From Planctomycetota bacterium (GTDB taxonomy: Bacteria; Planctomycetota; UBA1135), in the NCBI GenBank assembly GCA_002705055.1, contig PAHY01000021.1, positions 1-64,000 of the forward strand: a DNA stretch of 64,000 nt, read 5' to 3'. The notes under the pieces were generated by a model. It worked only from the letters and a program-made list of their open reading frames with translations, was not told the DNA's origin and did not search any database. Positions 1-8,673 of this stretch are shown here, one piece after another (position 1 is the first letter of the stretch; every line of letters starts with the position of its first letter). A program made the position numbers and the translations under genes.

Positions 1-109
1 CCGTCACACTTGCGGTGATAGGAGCCGGACCGGCGATAGCGGAAGGCGAGATCGCGCTCGGCGGAGGGGCAGCCGAAGCGCGGGCAGAATGGTGGGTGAA
101 ACAAGAATC

Positions 110-137
110 GTCCTCCAGGTGGGTTCACCTAGAGGAC
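110..137. terminator. imperfect hairpin, possible terminator
   Basis: GTCCTC (110-115) pairs with GAGGAC (132-137) and AGGTG (117-121) pairs with CACCT (126-130), around one mismatch and a 4-base loop. It lies about 65 bases past the stop of the minus-strand TPR/sulfatase-like gene and could also end a plus-strand gene entering from outside the window. There is no clear T-tract on either strand. The rest of bases 1-201 holds no convincing gene. Confidence 0.4.
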
Positions 138-201
138 GCGTCGCGAGGTCGAAAGTTACCGGTCGACCCGAGAATCGAGCCCACTCATGGGGGGCAGACT
201 C

Positions 202-2568
202 CTAGGGATTCCGCTGCAGGAAGCTCGTGATGTCGTCCCGGGCGCCAGCCATCGCCGCGACCTGGTTGGCGTCGATCGCGCGCGCACGCGTCAGCGATTC
301 CTTGGCGGCATCCGTCTGCCCAAGCTGATCCTGTGCGACCGCGCGCAGCAGCCAGGTCTGGGCGTTGTTCGGCTCGACTTCGATCGCGATGTCGAAGTGC
401 GGCATCGCCTGCTGGTAGGCGCGCTTCTGGAACAGGAGGCTGGCCAGGTTGACCTGCGTGGCCACCGAACGGTCGCCCAGGGCAGCGGCGCGCTGGAAGC
501 AGCGCAGCGCATCGTCCATCCGGCCGACGCGGAGCATGGCCGAACCGGCAAAGCGCCACGGCATGCGGCGCCCCGGCGCCAGCTGCGCCGCGATCTCGAA
601 GTGCACGGCCGCTTCCGCAAAGCGGGTCTGATCCTGGCAGACGAGGCCGAGCTCGAACTGCAGCGAGTAGACCCGCGGGTTGATGGCCAGCCCGCGTTCC
701 AGGGCCTCGCGCGCTTCGGGCAGCGCCCCGCCTTGGCGATTGGCGATCCCCAGGCCGACCAGCGCGAGCAGGTTGCCGGGGTCGAGCTCGAGCGCTGCGC
801 TGTAGAACTCACGCGCCTGGACGAGGTCCTGGTCGCGACGGGCCCAGTCGCCAGCGAGCAGATCCGGCGCCGGATCGCGCGGGGCCAGCTCGCGGGCCGC
901 AGCGAGGTGCTCGTCGGCCTCGGGCATCTGCAGCATGTGGGTGCAATCGGCCAGCGCGAGCAGGTCGACCAGCCCGGCGCTCGGCGCTTCGGCGGCGATG
1001 CGCAGCGGCTCAAGTGCCAGCTCGTACTTGCGCTCAGCCATCAGCAGCGCGCCCAGCGCGCCGTTCAGCTCGGGGTCATCCGGGTTGGCCTCGAGCAGGC
1101 CGCGGACCTGCGGCTCCATCCCGTCGACGAGTCCGCGCGCACCCTGAATCACGCGCTGACGCTCGGTGTAGGCGGCGATCGCGTCTTTGGGATCCGGCCG
1201 CTCTTCCTCTGGCACCTGCGAAGGCGGCTGGGCGCCGTCGCGCCGGGCGTCGATCTCGCCATCGGCGAGCAGCTCCGCGAGCTGGGCTTCCAGCTGCGCC
1301 ATCTGCTCGGCCGCCTGGTCGGAGAAGTCGACCAGCTCGTTGGGATCCTGGTTGAGACCGTAGATCTCGGGGCGCACGGTGCGGATGTAGCGCACGTCGG
1401 TCGAGCGCACGGCGCGCAGATCTGCCCAGCCCAGCTCTTCATACGGGAAGCGCGCCTCGCTGTAGACCAGGCGATCGGGCAGGCTGGCCTCGCCGCGCAG
1501 GACCGGACCGAGGGCGGTGCCGTCGAGAGTCTCGGGCACGTCCTGCCCGAACATCTCAAGCACGGTCGGGGTCACGTCGACGGTGCTGGCCACCGAAGTC
1601 ACGACCATGCCCTGATCAAGCAGCGGATGGCTGAAGATCAGCGGGACGCGCGTCGTCGAATCATAAAGCTGGGTGTCGTGGCCATCGGCGCGGTGTTCGC
1701 CCAGGGCTTCGCCGTGCGCCCCGGCCACGACGACCAGGGTGTTGGCCAGCTCGCCGCGCGCCCGCAGCAGATCGAGCAGCGCGCCGATCTGTTCGTCGAC
1801 GAAGGCGATTTCCCCGTCGTAAGGGTTGCCGCCCGCGCGCTTGGCGAAACCGGGGGGCGGCGTGAAGGGCTGGACCGCATCGGCGTAGTGCACCCACAAG
1901 AGGTAGGGCTTCTCTTCGCGCGGCTGCTCCAGCCAGGCGCGCGCCCGCCGCGTGACGTCGATGGCATCGGTCGCCCGCCGCGCGGTGCCGACGATGTGAC
2001 TGCCTGCAACCAGATCCCGGTCGAAGTGGGCAAAGCCACGTTCGAGCCCGTTCGGAGCCGCGAGGGTCGCCGTCGAGACCACCGCGGCTGTATCAAAGCC
2101 GGCGCCTGCCAGCTGCTCGGCCAGGGTCGTCACCGCATCGGCCAGACGATGGCGTTCATCGGTACGGAAGCCGTGGCGGAAGGGGTACAGCCCGGTGTGA
2201 ATCGAGGCGTGCGCCGGACCGGTCGACGGCGAGGGGCTGATCGCCTGAGCGAACATGACCCCGGTATTCGCCAGGTGGTCCAGTCGCGGCGAACTCGCGG
2301 TGAGCGAGCCGTAGGCCACCAGGTGATCCGCCCGCACCCCCTCGAGTGTGACCAGCAGCACGTTCTTCAGCTCGCCCGCGGGAAGCGGCTTCTGCCACGC
2401 AGGGATCTGCGGGACCTGCGGGACGCCAGCGCCCCCGCTTCCGGTCGCCGAAGGAGTATCCCCTCCGCCCGGGCCGGGCTCTTCGCTGCCGCCGCAGCTC
2501 GACAGAGGAAGGAATGCCAGCCCGCACAAGGCAGCCAGGAGGAGGCTCGAACGAAGACGAGTACTCAT
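202..2568 (-). CDS. TPR lipoprotein with degenerate sulfatase-like domain
   Basis: This 788-residue protein starts with a lipoprotein signal peptide (lipobox LSSC near residue 24), so it is probably anchored in a membrane facing the periplasm. Residues about 65-420 match the alkaline phosphatase/sulfatase superfamily, including TGPAHAS at the nucleophile position and YPFRHGF just after. Residues about 480-780 form a run of TPR repeats with typical Ala, Tyr and Pro positions (for example LELDPGNLLALVGLG), normally used to bind proteins. Metal-site residues are altered. The usual IDTLRADH reads TLEGVRADH, so Asp becomes Glu. The usual SDHGE reads GAHGE, so Asp becomes Ala. With Thr in place of the formylglycine Cys/Ser as well, it is probably not a sulfatase and may be a pseudoenzyme acting as a scaffold. 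The fold call is firm and the function is unknown. Confidence 0.85.
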   Translation of the reverse strand: MSTRLRSSLLLAALCGLAFLPLSSCGGSEEPGPGGGDTPSATGSGGAGVPQVPQIPAWQKPLPAGELKNVLLVTLEGVRADHLVAYGSLTASSPRLDHLANTGVMFAQAISPSPSTGPAHASIHTGLYPFRHGFRTDERHRLADAVTTLAEQLAGAGFDTAAVVSTATLAAPNGLERGFAHFDRDLVAGSHIVGTARRATDAIDVTRRARAWLEQPREEKPYLLWVHYADAVQPFTPPPGFAKRAGGNPYDGEIAFVDEQIGALLDLLRARGELANTLVVVAGAHGEALGEHRADGHDTQLYDSTTRVPLIFSHPLLDQGMVVTSVASTVDVTPTVLEMFGQDVPETLDGTALGPVLRGEASLPDRLVYSEARFPYEELGWADLRAVRSTDVRYIRTVRPEIYGLNQDPNELVDFSDQAAEQMAQLEAQLAELLADGEIDARRDGAQPPSQVPEEERPDPKDAIAAYTERQRVIQGARGLVDGMEPQVRGLLEANPDDPELNGALGALLMAERKYELALEPLRIAAEAPSAGLVDLLALADCTHMLQMPEADEHLAAARELAPRDPAPDLLAGDWARRDQDLVQAREFYSAALELDPGNLLALVGLGIANRQGGALPEAREALERGLAINPRVYSLQFELGLVCQDQTRFAEAAVHFEIAAQLAPGRRMPWRFAGSAMLRVGRMDDALRCFQRAAALGDRSVATQVNLASLLFQKRAYQQAMPHFDIAIEVEPNNAQTWLLRAVAQDQLGQTDAAKESLTRARAIDANQVAAMAGARDDITSFLQRNP

Positions 2569-2605
2569 TTATCCGTTCCCAGCGGTTGAAACACCGATGG
2601 CAAGC

Positions 2606-2611
2606 TACGAT
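2606..2611 (+). promoter_or_regulatory. -10 element candidate for the sugar dehydrogenase
   Basis: TACGAT ends 12 bases before the ATG at 2624. It lies downstream of the alternative ATG at 2597, so it favours 2624 as the start. No -35 near TTGACA is visible. Confidence 0.35.
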
Positions 2612-2623
2612 TTTACGTCTGCC

Positions 2624-3895
2624 ATGGTCTCGCCCACCATTCGTCCTCTCACCATCCTCGGCTTCGCCCTGGTCCCCGCCATGATGCTGGGGGCGCTGGC
2701 CTTCGCGCCGGCCTTCAGCCCCTTCCAGGAGCCTGCCCCCGATCAGGAGCCCGCCCAGGAGCTGCCCTCGGACTTCCCGGCCCTCAAGCTGACCCAGCTG
2801 GCCGATGGCCTGACCCAGCCACTCTACGGCAAGGCCGCCCCCGGCCAGCCCGACCGCCTCTACATCCTCGAGAAGGGCGGCAAGATCAAGATCCTGGAGT
2901 TGAGCGGGCGGGTGCGCGTGCGCGAGGAGCCCTTCCTGGACATCTCCGCCAAGGTCTCGACCCGCTCCGAGCGCGGCCTGCTGGGCCTGGCCTTCGCGGC
3001 GGACTACGTCCAGTCCGGCATCTTCTACATCCATTACAACAACCTGGAAGGCGACACCATCCTTGCCCGGATGATCGCCGATCCGGAGAATCGCCTGCGC
3101 GCCAAGGCCGACAGCGAGGAGATCCTGCTCCAGGAGAAGCAGCCCTGGGCCAACCACGACGGGGGGGAGCTGTGCTTCGGCCCGGACGGGATGCTCTACC
3201 TGGGCCTCGGCGACGGCGGCGCGGCCAACGACCCGCAGAACAACGGCCAGAAGCCGGGTTCGCTACTCGGCAAGATCCTGCGCGTCGATGTTTCCGGCGG
3301 CGTGGGTTCGCCGTACACGATCCCGGACGACAACCCCTTCGTTGGCGACGAGGCCTTCCGCCCCGAGGTCTGGGCCTGGGGGCTGCGCAACCCGTGGCGC
3401 TTCTCCTTCGACCGCGAGACCGGCGACCTCTGGATCGGCGATGTCGGCCAGAACAAGTGGGAGGAGGTCAACTTCGCCCCTGCCAGTTCGAAGGGCGGCG
3501 AGAACTACGGCTGGCGCATCCGTGAGGCGGCCCACCCTTTCAACAACGACGACCCGAAGCCGGCCGTCCCGCTGATCGACCCGATCCACGAGTACCGCCA
3601 GGGCGGTCCGCTGAACGCGCGCTCGGTGACCGGCGGCTACGTCTATCGCGGCAGCAAGATCGCGGGCCTGCGCGGCTGGTACGTGTTCGGCGACTATGTC
3701 AGCGGCCAGATCTGGGGCCTGCAGCAGGAAGGCGGCGAGCTGACCGGTCACGTCGACCTGACCCCGATGCTCGCCGGCGAGGCGGGCAAGGGCGCGGTGC
3801 CCGGCCTGGCGACTTTCGCCGAGGACAGCGCCGGCGAGCTCTACGTGATGAGCCTCTCGCAGGGCACGGTCTTCCGGATCGATCCGGCAAACTAG
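2624..3895 (+). CDS. PQQ-dependent sugar dehydrogenase (glucose/sorbosone type)
   Basis: This is a six-bladed beta-propeller of the soluble PQQ glucose / sorbosone dehydrogenase family, 423 residues from the chosen start. Members oxidise aldose sugars in the periplasm and pass electrons to an external acceptor. Visible family signatures are the LLGLAF segment followed by the YIHYNN strand, the GGELCFGPDG/LYLGLGDGG blade, and RNPWRFSFD with DLWIGDVGQN. An N-terminal hydrophobic stretch (TILGFALVPAMMLGALAFA) is a signal peptide or anchor, followed by a short Pro/Glu/Gln-rich linker. ATG 2597 is in frame, but ATG 2624 gives a better signal peptide and follows a -10-like TACGAT. The gene converges on the methyltransferase with 3 bases between stops. 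The substrate cannot be read from the sequence; some homologues are cytochrome-associated or hydrolase-like. Confidence 0.85.
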   Translation: MVSPTIRPLTILGFALVPAMMLGALAFAPAFSPFQEPAPDQEPAQELPSDFPALKLTQLADGLTQPLYGKAAPGQPDRLYILEKGGKIKILELSGRVRVREEPFLDISAKVSTRSERGLLGLAFAADYVQSGIFYIHYNNLEGDTILARMIADPENRLRAKADSEEILLQEKQPWANHDGGELCFGPDGMLYLGLGDGGAANDPQNNGQKPGSLLGKILRVDVSGGVGSPYTIPDDNPFVGDEAFRPEVWAWGLRNPWRFSFDRETGDLWIGDVGQNKWEEVNFAPASSKGGENYGWRIREAAHPFNNDDPKPAVPLIDPIHEYRQGGPLNARSVTGGYVYRGSKIAGLRGWYVFGDYVSGQIWGLQQEGGELTGHVDLTPMLAGEAGKGAVPGLATFAEDSAGELYVMSLSQGTVFRIDPAN

Positions 3896-3898
3896 GCG

Positions 3899-4762
3899 CT
3901 ACTTCTTGGCCACGATGTAAGCGATGTAGCTTCCTTCGTGGTCAAAGTCCTTGCGCTTGCGGAAGACGCCGTCGGATTCCTCGGCGTCGTCGTCCCAGCC
4001 CTCGGTGTAGACGTCGACCCCGGAAAAGCCCACTTCAAGCAGCAGATCGCGCAGCTCGGGCAGGGTCCACATCCGCCACTTGTAGCTGAAGGCCCGCTCC
4101 ATTCGACTACGCTTCACCTTGAAGTGGATGTAGCACTGCATCTCGCCCGTGATCGGGTTGTAGCTGTGCTGATCCCAGATGTAGGTGAAGGGCGGCAGCT
4201 TGGTGCCGTCCGGGTGCGTGCCGTCTTCGATCTTGCGCTCTTGCGTGTCGACCTCGGTCGACTCGGTGCCTCCCAGCAGATCGAGCACCAGCAGGCCGTC
4301 GTCGACGATCGCATCCTTGCAGATCTCGAAGTAGCGCTTCATCTCGTCGCGCTGATCGAAGATCCAGTAGCTGAAGTTCTGGGCGCAGAGCACGTCGGCC
4401 TGCGTCTTGGTGATGTGACGCACATCGTCGCAGACCAACTCAATGCGATTGCGCTGGTCCTCGTCGAGCAGCGGCATGATGTGCTCGCGGCCCCAGTTCA
4501 GCGTCGGCTCGTGATAATCGATCCCGATCGCCCGGTTTTCCGGATGCTGCTTGACCCACTCGGCGCACAGCGCCGCGGTGCCGCAGAAGTCCTCGCGCAG
4601 ATAGCGCAGCGGGCGCCCGGCGTGCTTCTTGAAGGTCTTCTCGAAGAAGGCCACATCGGCCTCCGGGCACTGCACGCTGGCCAGGTAGAGCACCTGCTTG
4701 TCGTACAGATCTTTCTTCTTCTTGGTCTTTGCCACGGGATCGCCGGTTACGGGTCGCGCCAC
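3899..4762 (-). CDS. class I SAM-dependent methyltransferase
   Basis: A soluble protein of 287 residues with a Rossmann-fold methyltransferase core. SAM-binding motif I appears as LREDFCGTAALCAEW, followed by AIGIDYHEPTL (acidic residue for the ribose), VCDDVR, and FSYWIFDQRDEMKRYFE in the motif IV region. The LREDFCGT form of motif I, with little glycine, marks a specific family of uncharacterised methyltransferases. The first codon is GTG at 4762. A second GTG at 4735 would start the protein at AKTKKKKDLY and may be the true start. The gene follows hldD by 72 bases on the same strand and may be co-transcribed. The substrate is unknown. Confidence 0.8.
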   Translation of the reverse strand: MARPVTGDPVAKTKKKKDLYDKQVLYLASVQCPEADVAFFEKTFKKHAGRPLRYLREDFCGTAALCAEWVKQHPENRAIGIDYHEPTLNWGREHIMPLLDEDQRNRIELVCDDVRHITKTQADVLCAQNFSYWIFDQRDEMKRYFEICKDAIVDDGLLVLDLLGGTESTEVDTQERKIEDGTHPDGTKLPPFTYIWDQHSYNPITGEMQCYIHFKVKRSRMERAFSYKWRMWTLPELRDLLLEVGFSGVDVYTEGWDDDAEESDGVFRKRKDFDHEGSYIAYIVAKK

Positions 4763-4834
4763 ATCATGCCGTTGCGCGCGGGTCCGTGCCAGCGCTGGGC
4801 TGGAGCTGGCGGCGAATCGATGCGGGCCGCCTGA

Positions 4835-5821
4835 CTAGACGTAGGGGTCATCCGTGTGCAGATAGTTCTGCACATAGTCGCGGATGCCATCCTCGAGCGA
4901 AGTGAAGCCTTCGGTGTAGCCAGCTTCGCGCAGGCGGCTCATGTCGGCCTGCGTGAAGTACTGATATTTGTCGCGAATCTCGACTGGCGTGGGCACGTAC
5001 TCCAGCTGCGGCTCCGCGCCCAGCGCCTGATAGACCGCGGTCGCCAGATCCTTAAAGGAGCGGGCCTGACCGGTACCCAGGTTGAAGACGCCGCTCACTT
5101 CCGGGTGAGCAAGCAGCCAAAGGATCACCCGAACGCAATCGGCGACGTAGACGAAGTCGCGTGACTGCCCGCCGTGCTCGAAGTCGGGGTGATGCGACTC
5201 GAACAGCCGCGCCTTCTCCCCCGCCGCAGCGACCGGATAGATCTTGGCGACCACCGAGCGCATGTCGCCCTTGTGGTATTCGTTGGGGCCGTAGACGTTG
5301 AAGAACTTCAGCCCGGCCCACTGCCGCGGAGCCTTGCCGCCCTCGCCGACGATCCGCGCGATCCGTCGGTCGACCATGGCCTTGGACCAGCCGTAGGCAT
5401 TCAGCGGGCGCAGCGCGTTGAGAGCCTGCTGCGAGTTGTCATCGGCGAAGCCCTGGCTTCCGTCGCCGTAGGTCGCCGCCGAGCTGGCGTAGATCAGCCG
5501 CACGTCGGTGTGCTTGGTCCAGTGAAACAGGTCGAGCGTCAGCCGGACGTTGTTGCGGATGATCGCATCGACGTCGCGCTCGGTGGTCGCCGAGATCGCC
5601 CCCATGTGGATCACCGCGTCCAGCCGGTTGCGGTGCCCGTCCAGGAAGGGCATCAGCTCCTCGGGCGTGATGATGTCCGCCAGCTCGCGCTTGGCCAGAT
5701 TGCGCCAGCGCTCGTCATCGCCGAAGCGGTCGCATACGACGAGTTCCGGGTAGCCCGCGGCCTCGAGGCCCGCGACCAGATTGCTGCCGATGAAGCCGGC
5801 GCCGCCGGTGATGACGATCAT
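4835..5821 (-). CDS. hldD: ADP-L-glycero-D-manno-heptose 6-epimerase
   Basis: This enzyme converts ADP-D-glycero-manno-heptose to ADP-L-glycero-manno-heptose, the precursor of the heptoses in lipopolysaccharide inner core. It is an extended short-chain dehydrogenase of normal length (328 residues). The NADP-binding GGAGFIGSN is at residues 6-14, followed by VVCDRFGDDERWRNLAKRE, characteristic of the HldD/RfaD family. The catalytic set is SSAATYG plus YGWSK. FNVYGPNEYHKGDMRSVV is the family's substrate-loop signature. No other heptose pathway genes are nearby. A TACACT element six bases before the ATG suggests a leaderless transcript. Its presence implies a Gram-negative envelope. Confidence 0.95.
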   Translation of the reverse strand: MIVITGGAGFIGSNLVAGLEAAGYPELVVCDRFGDDERWRNLAKRELADIITPEELMPFLDGHRNRLDAVIHMGAISATTERDVDAIIRNNVRLTLDLFHWTKHTDVRLIYASSAATYGDGSQGFADDNSQQALNALRPLNAYGWSKAMVDRRIARIVGEGGKAPRQWAGLKFFNVYGPNEYHKGDMRSVVAKIYPVAAAGEKARLFESHHPDFEHGGQSRDFVYVADCVRVILWLLAHPEVSGVFNLGTGQARSFKDLATAVYQALGAEPQLEYVPTPVEIRDKYQYFTQADMSRLREAGYTEGFTSLEDGIRDYVQNYLHTDDPYV

Positions 5822-5827
5822 GCGCAG

Positions 5828-5833
5828 AGTGTA
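5828..5833 (-). promoter_or_regulatory. -10 element of hldD, leaderless type
   Basis: Reading the minus strand, TACACT is followed by six bases and then the ATG at 5821. Transcription would begin at or next to the A of the start codon. Confidence 0.5.
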
Positions 5834-5901
5834 CTCGCCGCTGCGTCGATCCCCGACGGCTCCAAGAGGGGCCGGCTCGTGTTCGTGAGCAGGTGCCGGG
5901 C

Positions 5902-8007
5902 TTAGTAGCTGGGCACCGGGATGGCGACCGGCAGGCTCACTTCCTTGGTCTGACCGTCCGGGCTGATCAGCAGCACCGCGAAGTCGAGCTCGTTGATGTG
6001 GCCGGGAATGCCGATCTTGAGCTTGCTCAACTCGACGAAGGCCTCGGCGCGACCGTCGCTGTCCAAGGTGCCCTCGAAGCCGGAAATCGGCAGCGAGTTC
6101 GGCGAACGCTGAATGCGCTTGGTCAGCCAGTCGTAGTTGACCGGAATGTCAGCACCGGAGTAGAGGTGGCCCGGGAAGACGCCCGAGGTCGAACCCAGAA
6201 TCTCGTAGGTCCAGCCCGCGTGATCCGAAGAGCTGTGCACGGCGAGGCGCACGTCATTCGGGGCGCCGCGGCGCAGCGCCGCTTCGGAAGCAATCAAGGT
6301 CGGATCGCCCAGCGGCACCGTGGGAACGGTCAGATTCGAGCCGTACTGCGAACCCTCGCGAACTCGGAAGGTGAAGTCTTCGAACACCGGCAGCGCGTGC
6401 AGCGAGTCGCCGTTGCCGACGCCCCCCGGACGGTGCCAGGCGAGGTTCTCGACCTGCAGGCGCAGCCACGAACCGGCCGGAATGACCATGCCAGTCACGC
6501 CCAGCTCAATCTCGACGCGGCGGTCGAAGTCATTGCTGTTGCGCACCGTCAGGGTGCCACCCTGGAGGTAGCGGCCCGAAGGCTCCTCAAACAGCGCCGC
6601 GTGGACCTGGAACTCGTCATCGGAAGAGTCGATCCACAGATCGGCCACGGCCGGGCCGATGATCAGAGTGTCCTGGGTGAAGGGGTCGGACTCCCAGTCC
6701 TCGGTGTCGAGGTCGTACCACCATTGCTCCAGCTGCGAGGGATACGGCAGGTAACTCAGGTAGTCGCTGATCCGCACCGATCCGCTTTCGTCGTGGTTCA
6801 CGTACGAGGAACCGCGGCTGCCGCCGCTGTTCGAGTCGAGCCGACCGCTGCGGGTCAGGAACCAGCTCATCTCCCCGGCGCCCGCGGGCGGGAAGGTGTC
6901 GTACTCGCGCACGTCCCACAGCGCCGTGGTGTCGTCGTAGCGCGTGGCATCGACCGGCGTGATCGCGAAGCGGAAGTTGGGCAGATGCTCGGCGTCGTTC
7001 TGCACCTGCTTCAGGAAGTGGGCAAACCACATGTTGCGACGGTGATCCACCATCGCCAGCTCGGCCTCGTTGTTCGGGGTCGAGTGGCCGCCCGCGGTCA
7101 GGCTGAGCTTCTTGGGCGCGTTGGGCAGGATGTCATTCCAGCTCGACAGCAGCGAGTTGGCCGTGGTGAAGCGGTCGTCGTAGACCAGCGAAGCCATCAC
7201 CGGCACGCTGCTGGTCTCGAGCAGAGTCGGCACGTCGAGCTCCGGGGTCGCGAACAGCACTTCAAACTGATCGAAGTCCTGGTCACGAATCAGGTCATCG
7301 ACCGTGTCGAAGTAGTTGGGCTCGTGATGCGTGCCCTTGTTCGGGTCGTACAGGTTGCGCACGAAGGGCTCGGAGATCGAGACCCCATCCGGGATGACGC
7401 CTCCCACCAGGTCAGCGACGAAGTTGCGCGGCACGGCAGCCGAGAAGACCGGGAAGGGCTGCGAGCGCCACGGGTTCGGAGGCAGTTGCTTGCCCGAGTG
7501 CGCGGCGGCGATCCAGGAGTAAGCCGCACCTTGCGACTTGCCGGTGATGCCGGCGCGGGTGATATCGATCTTGTCGGGATAGAGCGCATCCGCGGCCTCG
7601 AGGACTTCCGCCAGGTCGATGCGGTCGCGCAGCTGCAATCCTGCGCGGCCGTAGAGACTGGGGTTGTTCAGCGACATCGACGGCCCTTGACCTCGCACGT
7701 CGAAGGTCACCGTCGCGTAGCCCTGGCGCGAGATCTCCTGCGCCTCCGCTTCCACCACGCTCTTGCTCTGACCACCGCCGTGCACCACGACCACCACCGG
7801 CCAGCCGCCGGGGTTCGAGGCCACGGTCGGATAACGCACGTCGATGCGGGTCCGATAACCGTCGCTGAGCGTGACGGTCAGATCCGTGTGCTCGGTGATG
7901 CGGCCATCGACCGGCGGGTCGATGCCGTTGTTCTGGGCGGGGGCAGCGGCGGCTGCCAGCGGGGCAAGGAGCGCCGCCGCGAGAAGGAGAGAGGAGATGC
8001 GAGCCAT
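5902..8007 (-). CDS. secreted CocE/NonD (S15-type) alpha/beta hydrolase
   Basis: A secreted protein of 701 residues from the chosen start. A clear signal peptide (SLLLAAALLAPLAAAAAPAQ) begins at ATG 8007; an upstream in-frame ATG at 8049 would add 14 unlikely residues. The N-terminal half is an alpha/beta hydrolase. VVVVVHGGGQSKS is the oxyanion strand, ATVTFDVRGQG follows, GKSQGAAYS carries the nucleophile Ser, and YDDRFTT and AGGHSTP are likely acid and His regions. The C-terminal part (about residues 400-600) has the jelly-roll features of the X-Pro dipeptidyl-peptidase C-terminal domain. CocE/S15 relatives hydrolyse esters, antibiotics or peptides; which applies here cannot be told. It is divergent from the small lipoprotein gene with 57 bases between starts. 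Confidence 0.85.
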   Translation of the reverse strand: MARISSLLLAAALLAPLAAAAAPAQNNGIDPPVDGRITEHTDLTVTLSDGYRTRIDVRYPTVASNPGGWPVVVVVHGGGQSKSVVEAEAQEISRQGYATVTFDVRGQGPSMSLNNPSLYGRAGLQLRDRIDLAEVLEAADALYPDKIDITRAGITGKSQGAAYSWIAAAHSGKQLPPNPWRSQPFPVFSAAVPRNFVADLVGGVIPDGVSISEPFVRNLYDPNKGTHHEPNYFDTVDDLIRDQDFDQFEVLFATPELDVPTLLETSSVPVMASLVYDDRFTTANSLLSSWNDILPNAPKKLSLTAGGHSTPNNEAELAMVDHRRNMWFAHFLKQVQNDAEHLPNFRFAITPVDATRYDDTTALWDVREYDTFPPAGAGEMSWFLTRSGRLDSNSGGSRGSSYVNHDESGSVRISDYLSYLPYPSQLEQWWYDLDTEDWESDPFTQDTLIIGPAVADLWIDSSDDEFQVHAALFEEPSGRYLQGGTLTVRNSNDFDRRVEIELGVTGMVIPAGSWLRLQVENLAWHRPGGVGNGDSLHALPVFEDFTFRVREGSQYGSNLTVPTVPLGDPTLIASEAALRRGAPNDVRLAVHSSSDHAGWTYEILGSTSGVFPGHLYSGADIPVNYDWLTKRIQRSPNSLPISGFEGTLDSDGRAEAFVELSKLKIGIPGHINELDFAVLLISPDGQTKEVSLPVAIPVPSY

Positions 8008-8052
8008 GGGGAGTGGGGGGTTAGGAATCCGCTTATAGGAGTATGCCACCGT

Positions 8053-8058
8053 TAGCCT
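8053..8058 (+). promoter_or_regulatory. -10 element, leaderless type
   Basis: TAGCCT is followed by six bases (GGGCTC) and then the GTG start at 8065. No -35 close to consensus is present. Confidence 0.4.
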
Positions 8059-8064
8059 GGGCTC

Positions 8065-8673
8065 GTGCGTCTCTTCTCGCTCGCCCTACTCGGCCTGACA
8101 GCCTGTTCGACGGTGATTTCACCCGCAGAGTTGCAGGCAATTCCCGGGGAGAACCGGGGTATTCAGGCAATCGAGAGTTGGAAACAATCAATATCGCTTG
8201 TCAACGAGTTCCTTGAGGCGCAGGCTCCGGCGGAACTGCCCTGGTTCCGACTCGGCTGGTCGGATCGCCACGGCATGTTTCTGGTCCGCGAAGACGGGGT
8301 CCAGTCCTTCCGCGTCGCCTGCACTCCCTGGGGCTGGCTGGTCGTGAAGTCGGGCTTCACGGCGCAAGAGCGCTCCTGGGGCTTTGTGGTCGGGCCGACG
8401 GCGGACGGCGAGCAGCCGCAGCTGGACAACACCTTCTTCCAGGGCCTGTTCGGGATGCGCGGCCCCCAGTCGCTTGGGGGTCTGATCCTGCACGAGGCCA
8501 TCCACACGGTGCAGCCCAGCGGCACGGTCGGCTTCTTCCGCGGGCTGCGCTACTACTGGTGGGCGATCTGGAAAGGCGGCGGCGAGGCGCATCCGGACGA
8601 AGCGCTCGCCTACGCGGTCGAGCGACGCTTCCTCGATTGGGCGGCCGAGCGCGCGCGCATCGAGGATCGTTGA
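8065..8673 (+). CDS. lipoprotein with HEXXH zinc-peptidase motif
   Basis: I do not recognise a named family for this 202-residue protein. It begins at GTG with a short lipoprotein signal peptide whose lipobox is LTAC, so residue 14 or so would be the lipidated Cys. Near the C-terminus LILHEAIHTVQ contains HEXXH, the zinc-binding and catalytic motif of gluzincin/metzincin-like peptidases. About 30 residues later AHPDEALAYAVE supplies conserved-looking acidic residues that could be the third ligand. The region between is rich in aromatics (LRYYWWAIW). A membrane-attached metalloprotease is the best guess. The neighbouring secreted hydrolase on the other strand is not obviously related. Confidence 0.75.
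   Translation: MRLFSLALLGLTACSTVISPAELQAIPGENRGIQAIESWKQSISLVNEFLEAQAPAELPWFRLGWSDRHGMFLVREDGVQSFRVACTPWGWLVVKSGFTAQERSWGFVVGPTADGEQPQLDNTFFQGLFGMRGPQSLGGLILHEAIHTVQPSGTVGFFRGLRYYWWAIWKGGGEAHPDEALAYAVERRFLDWAAERARIEDR

Noticed and set aside
15-230. A 71-codon plus-strand reading frame at the window start.
   Set aside because: It crosses a hairpin and runs into the opposing gene; composition is not protein-like and no family is recognisable.
187-2589. An 800-codon frame opposite the TPR lipoprotein, and similar long frames opposite many genes.
   Set aside because: High GC opens long antisense frames; these lack signal peptides and motifs, while the opposite strand encodes clear domains.
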